A stretch of 64,000 bases of DNA from Bacteroidetes bacterium SW_9_63_38 (GCA_003022435.1 PXUA01000015.1:1-64000); one strand, 5' to 3'; counted from the stretch's first letter, positions 54,659 to 63,904 are shown. The notes: generated by a model not told the origin, from the letters alone. Translations and numbers: made by a program.

Positions 54659-55018
54659 ATGCGCGCACACCTTTCCGTTGTCAGCGAGCACTTTTCGGAG
54701 CGGGTGACTGGGCACGGCGGGGCCCCGATCGACCTGGCCGAGATGAGCCTTCCCGCGTCGGCCGACACCCCGGCGGCCCAGCGGCTCGTCGACGCAATTG
54801 CGGAGGCGGTGCGCGAGATGCGCATCCGGCTTCGCACCACCCCAGCGGGCGGCGACGCGCCGCTTCGCCTCGGCATCGTCGCGACGACGGACGCCGGGAC
54901 GGGGATGGAGATTGAGACTGTGGGTCTTTCCCTTCAAGATGTCGACTTTACGGCCGGTGCCGGGCGCACGAAGGTCTTGGACGCGCTTCACGACCTCGAA
55001 CGCGCCTTTCTGTCCTGA
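54659..55018 (+). CDS. Hypothetical protein
   Basis: 119 residues. The sequence (MRAHLSVVSEHFSERVTGHG, then AAQRLVDAIAEAVREMRIRL, then EIETVGLSLQDVDFTAGAGR, TKVLDALHDLERAFLS) is a plausible small alpha/beta protein with normal composition for this genome. No family is recognised. It begins 34 bases after the MITE-like element and converges on the epimerase fusion gene. Confidence 0.6.
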   Translation: MRAHLSVVSEHFSERVTGHGGAPIDLAEMSLPASADTPAAQRLVDAIAEAVREMRIRLRTTPAGGDAPLRLGIVATTDAGTGMEIETVGLSLQDVDFTAGAGRTKVLDALHDLERAFLS

Positions 55019-55041
55019 GGAGGGCTTTCAACCGCGTCGAG

Positions 55042-56211
55042 TCAGGGTTCCGGGCCGAAGTGGCGGTGCAGAAGGGGCACGAGAAGCTCCACGGTGTCGG
55101 GCACCAGGCGATGCTTCTGCCCCGGCAGGATAGAGAGGCGCGCCTTTTCCAGGTTCTCGTACACGAACTGGGTGGCGTCGACGGAAAACAGCAGGTCCTC
55201 ATCGAGCCCGGCCACGAGCGTGGGGTGCGACACGCGGTTGAGGGTGGCAATCATGTCCTCGTTGGCTGCGGGGAGCGTCCCAACGAAGTCTTGCAGAATC
55301 GGGAAGAGTCGTTCTGGGGCCTGGTGGTGGCGGAAAAGCCGCTCGGCCTGCTTGGGAATGTGACGCTTAAGGGCGTCGAGGTCGAGGTGGCTGTTGAGGG
55401 TGTCGACGAGTTCGTTGTTCCACCGTCCGTTGGGGGCAAAGAGGGCTAGGCGGTCCACCAGGTCGGGCGAGTCGGCTGCGGTCTTGAGGGCCACGGAGCT
55501 GCCGAGGGAAAACCCGAACAGGTGGCACGACGAGTGGTCGAGGGCGTTGAGGGTGGCGCGGATGTCTTCCACGAACCGGTCCATACTCATCGTCTCGTCG
55601 TCGGGTATCGACGTGTTGCCGTGCCCGCAGAGGTCCACCCCCACGACGTGGTATCGGGAAGCGAGATGGCGCATCAGGGGGGCGGTGTCGAGCAGCGTGG
55701 TGCCCCCGGCGCCGTGTAGGAAAACGATGCAGGGATTGTCGGGATGGCCCTTCGAGTAGTAGGCAAGTTCGCCGTCCCGATGCGGGACAGTCTCCGGTGT
55801 CCAGGAGGGAGGGGTTCGGGTCTCGCAGAATTCGACAAGCATGCCGTGGGTGTCCTGGGGATGCACAAACGCCACACGCTTGTCGTCGGCCCCGGGCTGG
55901 GGCGTCTCGTTGACGAGCGTGAATCCGGCGTCGGTGAGGCGGGTCATCGTTGCTTCCAGGTCCTGGACCTTGAAGGCCAGATGGTGCACGCCCTCGCCCC
56001 ATTGTTCCAGGTACTTCTGAATGGGGGACTCCTCATCCAGCGACTCCAAGAATTCGAGCTTTCCGACGGCGGTGTCGAGAAAGTGGGTGCGCACCTTCTG
56101 GCGGGGCACCGGTTCATTCTTGTAGGGACGGATGCCGAGAAGATCGTCGAAGCAGTCGATGACGCTCTCCACGTCGTCTACGGCAACGCCGATGTGGTCA
56201 AGTCGAGCCAT
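55042..56211 (-). CDS. Methylmalonyl-CoA epimerase fused to an alpha/beta hydrolase
   Basis: 389 residues. Residues 1-135 are a complete methylmalonyl-CoA epimerase of the VOC fold: LDHIGVAVDDVESVIDCFDD (metal His), GEGVHHLAFKVQDLEA (metal His) and FVHPQDTHGMLVEFCE (metal Glu). From about residue 150 an alpha/beta hydrolase follows: IVFLHGAGGTTLL (oxyanion region), CHLFGFSLGSSVALK with the nucleophile Ser, GLDEDLLF (acid position) and a C-terminal GQKHRLVPD (His). Epimerases are normally about 135 residues and free-standing, so the fusion is unusual. Confidence 0.9.
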   Translation of the reverse strand: MARLDHIGVAVDDVESVIDCFDDLLGIRPYKNEPVPRQKVRTHFLDTAVGKLEFLESLDEESPIQKYLEQWGEGVHHLAFKVQDLEATMTRLTDAGFTLVNETPQPGADDKRVAFVHPQDTHGMLVEFCETRTPPSWTPETVPHRDGELAYYSKGHPDNPCIVFLHGAGGTTLLDTAPLMRHLASRYHVVGVDLCGHGNTSIPDDETMSMDRFVEDIRATLNALDHSSCHLFGFSLGSSVALKTAADSPDLVDRLALFAPNGRWNNELVDTLNSHLDLDALKRHIPKQAERLFRHHQAPERLFPILQDFVGTLPAANEDMIATLNRVSHPTLVAGLDEDLLFSVDATQFVYENLEKARLSILPGQKHRLVPDTVELLVPLLHRHFGPEP

Positions 56212-56358
56212 ATACGGTATCAGTCAGAAAAATAAGAGGAAAAACGATGCAGCGGAGACGGTCCTGCACAGCGGAACGGAGACGAACGACTTTTGGGGAA
56301 AAAGGCACAAGACACGAACCTGGAAAGCGAATGGCAGGTTAGATTTCTGCTATAATCG

Positions 56359-57357
56359 ATGTGCCCCCCGGATATGATCGACGCTCCGTCCCGAGATTCC
56401 GAATCGGCCACCGACGTTCAGTGCCGCCGCCGCTGGGCGATGGGGCTGAGCCTCGGGGTATCGGTCCTTATGCTGGTTGGGAAGCTCACGGCAACGGTAC
56501 TTACTGGGAGTACGGCGATTCTGTCCGATGCCGCCGAATCGATCATTCATCTCTTCGCAACCGGTTTTGCGGGCTTCAGCCTCTGGTACGCGGCCACGCC
56601 CCCGGACCCGGACCATCCGTACGGGCACGGCAAGATTGCCTATTTTGCGTCCGCTGTGGAAGGCACCCTCATTTTGATCGCGGCCGTTGTCATTGCCGGG
56701 ATGGCCGTGCGGGACTTCGTTGTCGGTCCCGATCTTCGACAGCTTGACGCCGGGCTGCTCCTGATCGGCGGGCTCACGGCCATAAATTTGGGGCTCGGCG
56801 GGTATTTGGTGCGCACGGGACGCCAGACCAACAGTCTGGTGCTCGTCTCCAACGGGCAGCACGTGCTTACAGACATGTGGACGAGCCTCGGAGTGATCGT
56901 CGGCGTTGGGCTCGTGTGGGCCACCGGCGTGACGTGGCTCGATCCGGCTGTGGGTCTGCTCGTGGCCGCCAACATCCTGCGGACGGCCTCTCGGCTGCTT
57001 CGTCGCTCCGTGTACGGGCTCATGGATGAGGCCGATCCGGAGGCCACTGAGGGCCTGCTGGATGAACTCACCGAAGCAAAAGCCGACGGCACGATTGCGG
57101 AATACCACCAGGTGCGTCACCGCCGATCGGGGGATCAGGTGTGGATTGAGTACCATCTGATGTTCCCGGGCGACATGTCGATCCGGGAAGCGCACGCTCG
57201 TTCGCATGAGGTAGAGGACCGGGTCGACACTCTGTTTCCGGACGACGAGGTGCACGTGACGGCCCACCTCGAACCGCGACGCCACGAGGAGGCCCATCCC
57301 GAGGGGCACCGAGAACCCACTGATCCGTTGCGGGAGGTGGCGCCAGGTGACCTGTAG
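56359..57357 (+). CDS. Cation diffusion facilitator family transporter
   Basis: 332 residues, six transmembrane helices in the first 220. Metal-site residues are in TAILSDAAESIIH, in HPYGHGKIAYFASAVEG, and in VSNGQHVLTDMWTSLG. The C-terminal cytoplasmic domain (QVWIEYHLMFPGDMSIREAH, then SHEVEDRVDTLFPD) is the ferredoxin-like CDF domain, followed by a His/Glu-rich tail (HLEPRRHEEAHPEGH). It exports Zn2+, Co2+ or a related divalent metal by proton exchange; specificity is not decided by sequence. Confidence 0.93.
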   Translation: MCPPDMIDAPSRDSESATDVQCRRRWAMGLSLGVSVLMLVGKLTATVLTGSTAILSDAAESIIHLFATGFAGFSLWYAATPPDPDHPYGHGKIAYFASAVEGTLILIAAVVIAGMAVRDFVVGPDLRQLDAGLLLIGGLTAINLGLGGYLVRTGRQTNSLVLVSNGQHVLTDMWTSLGVIVGVGLVWATGVTWLDPAVGLLVAANILRTASRLLRRSVYGLMDEADPEATEGLLDELTEAKADGTIAEYHQVRHRRSGDQVWIEYHLMFPGDMSIREAHARSHEVEDRVDTLFPDDEVHVTAHLEPRRHEEAHPEGHREPTDPLREVAPGDL

Positions 57358-57437
57358 GGTACCCAAGGCGGTGCTGGGGGACGGTGCATCGCGGCCGCCC
57401 CCTTCACACCGCGATCGCCGGGAAAACGGCCTGTTGG

Positions 57438-58382
57438 CTATCCGATTTCACCGGCCTCGCGGAGCCGTTCGAGGTCGTCGAGGTTGCTGTGGACGTGCTC
57501 GGCCGAGGTTTGGAACTGGTTTTCCTCGTCGTCGGTGAGCTCCACCTCGATAATTTCCTCAACGCCGTCGGCACCCAGTTTGACGGGCACACCAATAAAG
57601 AGGTCCTCGACGCCGTACTCGCCGTCGCAGTAGGCCGCGGTGGGGAGCACGCGTTTGTTGTCTTTGATGATGGCCTCCGTCATCTCAGCGGCCGCGGCGC
57701 CGGGGGCGTACCAGGCGGAGGTGCCCATGAGGTCGACGATCTCGCCGCCGCCGCCCTTCGTACGCTCCACAATGTCGGTAATCGTGTCGTCGTCGAGCCA
57801 CTGAGGCAGCGGGATGCCGCCGATCGTGGTGTAGCGGGGGAGGGGGACCATGGTGTCGCCGTGGCCGCCCATGAGAAGCGCCTGGATGTCGCGCACGGAG
57901 ACGTCCAGCTCCTGGGCAATAAACGAGCGGTAGCGGGCGGTGTCGAGCACACCGGCCATGCCCATGACGCGGTTGGCGGGGAAGCCGCTGGCTTCGTAGG
58001 CAACGTAGGTCATCACGTCGAGCGGATTGGCCACCACGATGATTGTGCTGTCCGGGCTGCCCTCAACGAACTGTTCGGTCACGCCGCCGACGATTTCGGT
58101 GTTCTTCGCCAGCAGGTCGTCGCGGCTCATGCCGGGGCTGCGCGGCAGCCCGGCCGTAATGATGCAGACGTCCGAGTCTTCAGTCGGGCCGTAGTCGTTG
58201 GTGCCGGTGATGGTGGTATCAAAGCCATGGATGGGCGAGGACTCCATCATGTCGAGGCCTTTGCCCTGCGGCATCCCTTCTTTGATGTCGACCATGACCA
58301 CGTCGTGCACCATGTCTTTCCGGGCCACGCACTCGCCGACGGTCGCGCCGACGTTGCCGGCCCCAATGACAGTGACTTTCAT
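57438..58382 (-). CDS. mdh: Malate dehydrogenase
   Basis: 314 residues, LDH-like type. VTVIGAGNVGATVGE binds NAD; the Asp VVMVDI follows. Catalytic and substrate residues: AGLPRSPGMSRDDLL, VANPLDVMTYVAYEASG, and the active-site His in LLMGGHGDTMVPL. It matches the Salinibacter-type MDH in length and in most motifs as I remember them. It oxidises malate in the TCA cycle, alongside the aconitase in this window. Confidence 0.96.
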   Translation of the reverse strand: MKVTVIGAGNVGATVGECVARKDMVHDVVMVDIKEGMPQGKGLDMMESSPIHGFDTTITGTNDYGPTEDSDVCIITAGLPRSPGMSRDDLLAKNTEIVGGVTEQFVEGSPDSTIIVVANPLDVMTYVAYEASGFPANRVMGMAGVLDTARYRSFIAQELDVSVRDIQALLMGGHGDTMVPLPRYTTIGGIPLPQWLDDDTITDIVERTKGGGGEIVDLMGTSAWYAPGAAAAEMTEAIIKDNKRVLPTAAYCDGEYGVEDLFIGVPVKLGADGVEEIIEVELTDDEENQFQTSAEHVHSNLDDLERLREAGEIG

Positions 58383-58786
58383 AGTACTGTGGGGAGGATG
58401 TGAGTAGAGAAGCGATGAGACATTTCATCGAACAACAAAATTAGTGAGGCCCTCTTGTGCCAGCAATATTTCGCAAAGAGCCGCCGGGAAGCGGCCGAGG
58501 CCGGGGGCGACACTGTTATCGCCGTCGGGGTGGAGGCCGGGCGGATGCTTGGGAGGACGTACGATTGCGAGAGGTAGAGAACGGGCGATCGGGAGAGCGC
58601 TGGAGACGACGACTCCGTGAATCTCGTCTTTCAAGCAACGGGCGGGGAACCGCACCGTCGATCAGGGGTGAAGAAAGCACATTGAACACGCGTCATCACA
58701 GTGTCCTCGGTCCGAGCAGGGTGTCTCTCCTCGCAGCCGTGTCGTCATACAGGTGAGGCATCTACAATACAGAAACGGTATACCAC
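58383..58786. other. Divergent intergenic region upstream of mdh and the cold-shock gene
   Basis: About 400 bases with no gene. It carries the promoters of mdh and of the cold-shock gene, whose leader probably occupies the right part. Confidence 0.4.
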
Positions 58787-59014
58787 ATGGATAAGGGCAA
58801 GCTTAAGTTTTTCGATACCTCTCGCGGATTTGGCTTCATCGAGCCGATTGACGGCAGCGAGGACGTGTTCCTCCACGCCAACAACATCTCCGGCATGACC
58901 ACTGGCGATGACCTCCGCGAGGGCCAGACGCTGGAATACGAGACCGAGCAGACGGAGAAGGGCCTCAGCGCCCTGAATGCGTCGCCGGCCGATGAGACCA
59001 ACGGCGCGCTTTAA
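58787..59014 (+). CDS. Cold-shock domain protein, second copy
   Basis: 75 residues. GKLKFFDTSRGFGFIEPIDG and DVFLHANNISGM are the RNP1 and RNP2 regions, more diverged than in the gene at 7523; the usual Trp after the first Lys is Phe. The C-terminus (ALNASPADETNGAL) is acidic. It is the sort of cold-shock paralogue common in Bacteroidetes relatives. Confidence 0.93.
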   Translation: MDKGKLKFFDTSRGFGFIEPIDGSEDVFLHANNISGMTTGDDLREGQTLEYETEQTEKGLSALNASPADETNGAL

Positions 59015-59067
59015 ACCCCGTGCCGACATCCTGAGTCTTGAAGACGTACTGCCATTGCGCAGACGAT

Positions 59068-59096
59068 AAGCCCGTCCCTTCGGGGATGGGCTTTTC
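59068..59096 (+). terminator. Rho-independent terminator of the second cold-shock gene
   Basis: An 11-bp stem (AAGCCCGTCCC / GGGATGGGCTT, one G-T pair) closed by a TTCG tetraloop and followed by TTTTC. Confidence 0.88.
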
Positions 59097-59212
59097 TATG
59101 TTTGAGCAGAATCTCCGCCGGGGCCTGGGGGAGGGAGGCAGCGCTCAATCCGCCCGAATCGATTCCGAGGGCGGTCCGTAGGGAGAGATCGGACGCGGGA
59201 AGCATCCCCGCT

Positions 59213-59298
59213 GCCGGAGTGGCGGAATTGGTAGACGCAACGGACTTAAAATCCGTTGGGGCCTGTGCCCCGTGGGGGTTCGAGTCCCCCCTCCGGTA
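59213..59298 (+). tRNA. tRNA-Leu (TAA anticodon)
   Basis: 86 nt with the long variable arm of a class II tRNA (GGGGCCTGTGCCCC). Acceptor GCCGGAG pairs with CTCCGGT; anticodon stem ACGGA/TCCGT with loop CTTAAAA, anticodon TAA at 59247-59249; T arm GGGGGTTCGAGTCCCCC. CCA is not encoded. Confidence 0.95.
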
Positions 59299-59389
59299 CT
59301 ACAAAACGCCTGTCTCCAAAGCCCTCGGCGGTCCCGCGCAGTTTTGTTTTCCTGCATTTCTTCGATACCCCTTTCCCCAAGCTCCAAGG

Positions 59390-59920
59390 ATGTCCGTGTG
59401 GGTTTTCGGCTACGGGTCGCTGATGTGGGACGGGTGGGAGCAGTCCTTTGAGGGGGAACGGGTGGAGGGGGCGGAGCTACACGGCTACCGCCGCGCCTTC
59501 AACAAGAAGTCCGTCGAGAACTGGGGCACGCGCGACCAGCCCTGTCCGACGCTCGGGCTGGAAGAAGCCCCCGACGCTTCGTGTACGGGGGTGGCGTTTC
59601 AGTTTTCCGAAGAGAAACGAGAAGCGGTCTGGCGGTATCTCCGTGACCGGGAGGGGCCAAGTTTTGATCTGGAGACAGCGCCCGTGTGCGGGCCGGACGG
59701 GCGGACCGTTTCGGCCCTCGTGGCCATCAATGACCCATCGGCCGCGTCCTACATCGGAGAGACGGATCTAGAAGATCGGGCGGCGATGATTCGAGGAACA
59801 CAGGGAACCGCGGGCACCTGTCTTAACTATCTGAGGAAGACCCGCAAGAAGCTCCGGGGCCTGTCCATCGAGGACACGGCTGTGGAGGCGTTCTGGACGG
59901 CGGTGGTACGGAGGAAATGA
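59390..59920 (+). CDS. Gamma-glutamylcyclotransferase, ChaC-like
   Basis: 176 residues from the ATG at 59390. WVFGYGSLMWDGWEQSFEGE is the ChaC signature (the YGSL substrate loop), then LHGYRRAFNKKSVENWG and GTCLNYLRKT. It fits the family of cyclotransferases that cleave gamma-glutamyl peptides such as glutathione. The catalytic Glu candidate is in the region SFDLETAPV, weakly. It lies 91 bases after tRNA-Leu. Confidence 0.85.
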   Translation: MSVWVFGYGSLMWDGWEQSFEGERVEGAELHGYRRAFNKKSVENWGTRDQPCPTLGLEEAPDASCTGVAFQFSEEKREAVWRYLRDREGPSFDLETAPVCGPDGRTVSALVAINDPSAASYIGETDLEDRAAMIRGTQGTAGTCLNYLRKTRKKLRGLSIEDTAVEAFWTAVVRRK

Positions 59921-60208
59921 GGCCCACGACTCTTCAGGGAGCGGCCCGTGGGTGAGCGGCCCACGCTGAACAGTGTTTAACGCAGGGCGCGCTGGGCCTC
60001 TGCAAAGTCTGAAGGCAAGAGAGAACTGTCCCGTGAAGAAGCGGTTACACCTTCATGAACAGGGAGGGACAAATGCCGCGCCCTGAACTCGGACAATCAC
60101 TGAGAGACGACGCGGGAAGGCCGACCGGGTTCGGGGCTCACCTGCAGCCAGCCCGCGGAGCGGCAGAACCGCCTTCTCGCCACATCCAGAATAGGCCAAC
60201 TGAATCCG

Positions 60209-61249
60209 ATGTCTTCTATTACCCTCTTCGGCGCCGGCAGCTGGGGGACGGCACTCGCCGCACATCTCGCCAAGGCTGACCGCGACGTGACGCTTTGGGC
60301 CCGTCGGCCCGAGGCTGCTGACCGGATGCGGCACACGCACCACAATACCAAGTACCGTCGGTGCCTTCTGCTTCCCGACTCCGTCCAGGTGACATCGGAC
60401 GTGGCCACCGCCGCGGGGGCGTCCGATCTGTGGGCCATGGCAGTGCCCTCCCCGCACCTCCGCAGCGTCGCGGAGCGCATTCAGGAGCATGGCCGCGACG
60501 ACGTGACGCTGGTGTCCCTCACCAAGGGCATCGAGAAGGAGTCGCTGATGACGATGACGCAGATGCTGGACCAGGTGATCGGAGCGGTTCCCGCCGAACA
60601 GATCGGGGTCCTGCATGGCCCGAGTCACTCCGAGGAAGTCGGGAAGGGGCAGCCGACCACGGTTGTGGCGGCGGCCCCCCGCGAGTCCGTCGTGGAGAAC
60701 ATCCGGGACACCTTTATGACCGATAGCCTCTGCGTCTACGGCAGCACCGACGTGACGGGCGTCGAGGTGGGCGGCTCGGCCAAAAACGTGCTCGCCATCG
60801 CGGCGGGGATCAGCGACGGCGTGGGCTACGGCGACAACGTGAAGGCGGCCCTCATGACGCGCGGCCTCGCGGAGATGCGGCGCCTCGGCGTGGCGATGGG
60901 CGGCCGGCCGGAGACCTTTTCCGGACTCACGGGGATTGGAGACCTCATCGTGACCTGCACCAGTCAGCACAGCCGCAACCGCTACATGGGGGAGCAGGTG
61001 GGGCAGGGCAAGTCGCTGGAAGAGGTCCGAAACGAGATGGGCATGGTCGCCGAGGGGACGCACACGGCGAAGGCCGTCTATGATCTCGCGCAAACGTACG
61101 ACTTGAAGATGCCGATTGCCACGACTGTTTATACGCTACTCTTGGAGGACCCCCATCCCCAGCAGGTGTTGCGGGAGCTGGTCACGCAGCGATCACAGCG
61201 CGAGCGCTGGCTGCCGGAGATTGATCAGCAGCCGGCCGTGGCGGGATAA
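60209..61249 (+). CDS. gpsA: NAD(P)-dependent glycerol-3-phosphate dehydrogenase, second copy
   Basis: 346 residues, colinear with the gpsA at 42707: ITLFGAGSWGTALAAHLA, LTKGIEKESLMTMTQ, VLHGPSHSEEVGKG, GGSAKNVLAIAAGISDGVGY with the catalytic Lys, and GLTGIGDLIVTC. All active-site motifs are kept. Unlike the first copy it is not near plsY. It is followed by small hypothetical genes on the opposite strand. Confidence 0.95.
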   Translation: MSSITLFGAGSWGTALAAHLAKADRDVTLWARRPEAADRMRHTHHNTKYRRCLLLPDSVQVTSDVATAAGASDLWAMAVPSPHLRSVAERIQEHGRDDVTLVSLTKGIEKESLMTMTQMLDQVIGAVPAEQIGVLHGPSHSEEVGKGQPTTVVAAAPRESVVENIRDTFMTDSLCVYGSTDVTGVEVGGSAKNVLAIAAGISDGVGYGDNVKAALMTRGLAEMRRLGVAMGGRPETFSGLTGIGDLIVTCTSQHSRNRYMGEQVGQGKSLEEVRNEMGMVAEGTHTAKAVYDLAQTYDLKMPIATTVYTLLLEDPHPQQVLRELVTQRSQRERWLPEIDQQPAVAG

Positions 61250-61280
61250 CTGCGGAGGGACACGATGCGGACTGCGACGG

Positions 61281-61501
61281 CTACGACGCCTCCGGGAGGC
61301 GGTCGAGCAACTCGTTGATCGTGGCCCGCACGGACACCTCGTCCACCTCCGCGTCCGACTGGGGCTCGTGCAAAATCTTCCGGTTGAGCCGCAGCGCCTC
61401 CAGGACCTGTGCGCGTTCGGTCCCGCTTACCTCGATGCCCGTAAGCGTGACGGGGGCTCGTCGTCCGTATCGGTGTCGTCATCGAGTGGCAACAGGGGCA
61501 T
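61281..61501 (-). pseudogene. Frameshifted small hypothetical gene
   Basis: From an ATG at 61501 the minus strand reads MPLLPLDDDTDTDDEP, then hits a run of five C. In the alternative frame downstream the sequence continues VTLTGIEVSGTERAQVLEAL, then RLNRKILHEPQSDAEVDEVS and VRATINELLDRLPEAS to a stop at 61281. That frame has acidic, protein-like composition but no start of its own. One extra base in the C-run would join the two into a 73-residue protein. It could be a real frameshift or a sequence error. Confidence 0.5.
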
Positions 61502-61563
61502 GGCCGGAACGTTGGTCGTGGACAGAGCGCGACCCCGAAGTGTCGTGGTTGGGAGCCATCGCG

Positions 61564-61911
61564 CTACCCGTACGTCTCGTCACGCTGCCGCAGGGCTTGC
61601 TGAGCGTTTTCCTGCAGCCACTGGGCGAGCTGCATCGCGTGCTCGGGGGTCATCACGAGTGAGGCCTGCACCTCCCGAGTCACTTCTCCACGGCTCACCT
61701 GATTGCTCGTTTCGGAGAGATCGACCTCCCCGCGCTCGTCGATCTGATGGCTCACGTGGTGGGGAATGCTGGCCCGCTCCACGTACAGGTTCGCGACGAC
61801 GGAGGCCCCGTCCGGGGTGGGGCCGCCGTGCGCACCGGTCGCAGCGATGGTGCGCACCTCGTCGGCGTCTTCGTACACGAAGGTAATCTCGTTGGGCGCG
61901 TCGTCGGACAT
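61564..61911 (-). CDS. Small hypothetical protein (DUF3467-like)
   Basis: 115 residues. The C-terminal half (REVQASLVMTPEHAMQLAQW, then LQENAQQALRQRDETYG) recalls the DUF3467 pattern 'RiimtPehAkrLl..L..Ni..YE...G'. The N-terminal half has SVVANLYVERASIPHHVS. Function unknown. It is followed 62 bases downstream, in transcription order, by the frameshifted gene at 61501. Confidence 0.6.
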   Translation of the reverse strand: MSDDAPNEITFVYEDADEVRTIAATGAHGGPTPDGASVVANLYVERASIPHHVSHQIDERGEVDLSETSNQVSRGEVTREVQASLVMTPEHAMQLAQWLQENAQQALRQRDETYG

Positions 61912-61966
61912 TAGCGAAGAGCGGTTGGGGACGAAAATTGAAAGGGAACGCGTTCAGCAACCGGCC

Positions 61967-62227
61967 TCAGTTATTGTTCTCGGCAGCCTGGCGGCCGGCC
62001 TCGATCATTTCGGCAACCGTAATGCCGGAACTGGTCTCCCGTTCCTGCAGGTCGCGATACACCTGGCCGGCGATGGTGTCGGGGTTGCCGAAGATCTCGT
62101 AGATCAGTTTGTAAAAGGTTTCCTGATGGTCGGCCGCGACCTGAATGTGGATGCCGTCCTCAGTCCGGAGGGACAGCATCTCCTCGTCGGCATAGGCCTC
62201 GTAGAAAACCTCAACGTCGTCGTCCAT
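61967..62227 (-). CDS. Small acidic hypothetical protein
   Basis: 86 residues, very acidic (MDDDVEVFYEAYADEEMLSL, then TEDGIHIQVAADHQETFYKL, then GITVAEMIEAGRQAAENN). No family is recognised. Clustered with the two small genes that follow it on the minus strand. Confidence 0.6.
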   Translation of the reverse strand: MDDDVEVFYEAYADEEMLSLRTEDGIHIQVAADHQETFYKLIYEIFGNPDTIAGQVYRDLQERETSSGITVAEMIEAGRQAAENNN

Positions 62228-62313
62228 AGTGCAGAAGAAGGAACGCTAGGTGGAAACGGCGGCGAATGTTGACGTGGCTTATTTCCCCAACCTAAGAAAC
62301 AGAATCGAAATGG

Positions 62314-63747
62314 TCACACCCCGATTGTTGCCGAGCGGTGGGCCCGGCCGATGCGCCTCCACTCCCCGGACGCGTAGCGGTAGTAGATGACGGCGGCGGG
62401 GAGGCCGGTTTCGAGCACGAGGGACATGTAGAGGCCCCAGGTCCCGAGGGCGGTCGTGGCTCCGAGGTAGGCGGCGGGCAGGGCCCCGACGAGGAGTCCC
62501 AGTATCTGGCCGTAGAAGGGCCACTGCGTGTCGCCGCTGGCGCGGAGCGGACCCATGCCGCCGCTGATCACGCCCCAGAGGAGAACGCTCACGCACGCCG
62601 CACGCAAGATCGGAACCGTTACGCCGAGCGCCTCCGGCGTGTCCACGAACAGATGGACGATCGGCGTCGCGGTGAGAAACACGGCTACCGCTACCGCGGC
62701 GAACGCCGCCACGGTAAAGCGAAACGCCTCGCGGGCGTACAGTTCAGCCAACTGGTCGTCTTCCCGCCCCAGGGCCTGTCCAACGAGGCTGCTGGAGGCG
62801 AGGCCGAAGCCCCAGCCCGGCGTGTTCATGAGGGCGCGGACGCGGAGGGCAATCACGTAAGCGGCCACCACCTCGGGGCCGAAGAGGCCGACGATGGCAA
62901 GCATCGGAAACTGCCCGCCGTTCTGGGCCATCTTGCGGAGGACGAGCGGAGTGGACACTCGAAGAAGGTGGGAGGCGTCCGTCGTGCTCCACAGGGGGGC
63001 CGTCCAGCGTAGACGAATCGGAAGCGGGCCGAGCAGAGGGAGCCGCCCCGTTCCGAGGCCCCAGACGAACAGGCCGAGGCTGAGAATGCTCCCTACCACG
63101 GTCCCCAGTGCTGCCCCCACCACGCCGAGGTCGAAGAGGAAGATGAGCACTGCGTTGATTGCCACGTTCAAAACGGCCCCGCCGGCCCGCACCACCATTG
63201 GGGTCCAGGCGTCGTCGGCCCCGATCAGGGAGCGACTTGCAATGAGGTTGAGTGCCGAAAACGGAATCGCGAGGCTGGCTATCTGCAGGTAGTCGGTCCC
63301 GTACCGGATGGCGGCGTCGCCAGTCCCGATGAGCCGAATGAGCGGTTCCGGGAACGTCCAGAACAGCACCACCAGCGGCAGCGTCGCGACCAGGGCCAGT
63401 GCCGCGCTCACCGTGATGGCGGTGCCGATCTGCTCGTGCCGCTCGGCCCCGTAGCGCTGGGACACCAGACTGATTGTCCCGCCTGCGATCCCGCCCCCGA
63501 TCATGAACGTCATCGTCCAGAACGGAACGCCGTACCCGACGCCGGCGATGGCCGCGGGCCCGAGTGCCGTCCCCACCATCGCCACGTCGGCCGTGGCCTT
63601 CGACATGCGTGCCAGGCCCGTCACCATGCGGGGCCAGGCCAGGGCCGTAATCTGCTGCGCGCGGGCGGAAGACAGCAGCCCCAGGCGCACTAGGAGCCAC
63701 CCAAGCGCCCGGATCAGTGCTCGCACGGGATTAGGGAGAACGGCCAC
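62314..63747 (-). CDS. MATE family efflux transporter
   Basis: 477 residues starting at GTG 63747, twelve transmembrane helices in two repeats. Family motifs: LARMSKATADVAMVGTALGP, GGIAGGTISLVSQRYGAERH near the first bundle, and GFGLASSSLVGQALGREDDQ in the second bundle. The last helix reads LGTWGLYMSLVLETGLPAAV. It exports drugs or metabolites using Na+ or H+; Na+ is plausible in a halophile but not shown. The N-terminal 30 residues before the first helix are slightly longer than usual. Confidence 0.93.
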   Translation of the reverse strand: MAVLPNPVRALIRALGWLLVRLGLLSSARAQQITALAWPRMVTGLARMSKATADVAMVGTALGPAAIAGVGYGVPFWTMTFMIGGGIAGGTISLVSQRYGAERHEQIGTAITVSAALALVATLPLVVLFWTFPEPLIRLIGTGDAAIRYGTDYLQIASLAIPFSALNLIASRSLIGADDAWTPMVVRAGGAVLNVAINAVLIFLFDLGVVGAALGTVVGSILSLGLFVWGLGTGRLPLLGPLPIRLRWTAPLWSTTDASHLLRVSTPLVLRKMAQNGGQFPMLAIVGLFGPEVVAAYVIALRVRALMNTPGWGFGLASSSLVGQALGREDDQLAELYAREAFRFTVAAFAAVAVAVFLTATPIVHLFVDTPEALGVTVPILRAACVSVLLWGVISGGMGPLRASGDTQWPFYGQILGLLVGALPAAYLGATTALGTWGLYMSLVLETGLPAAVIYYRYASGEWRRIGRAHRSATIGV

Positions 63748-63904
63748 CGGAAAGAGGGACGCTTGCGAGAACCATGACGGAAGGACTCCGCCCGCAACGA
63801 AGCAGTTGGGGCTCTACAGGTCCCTCTCGGGGACGTTCGTGGACGGAGGAGAAAAGACATCTCCTTTACAAGTCGCACGCGGAACAGCGGTGTGTTCCGG
63901 CTGA

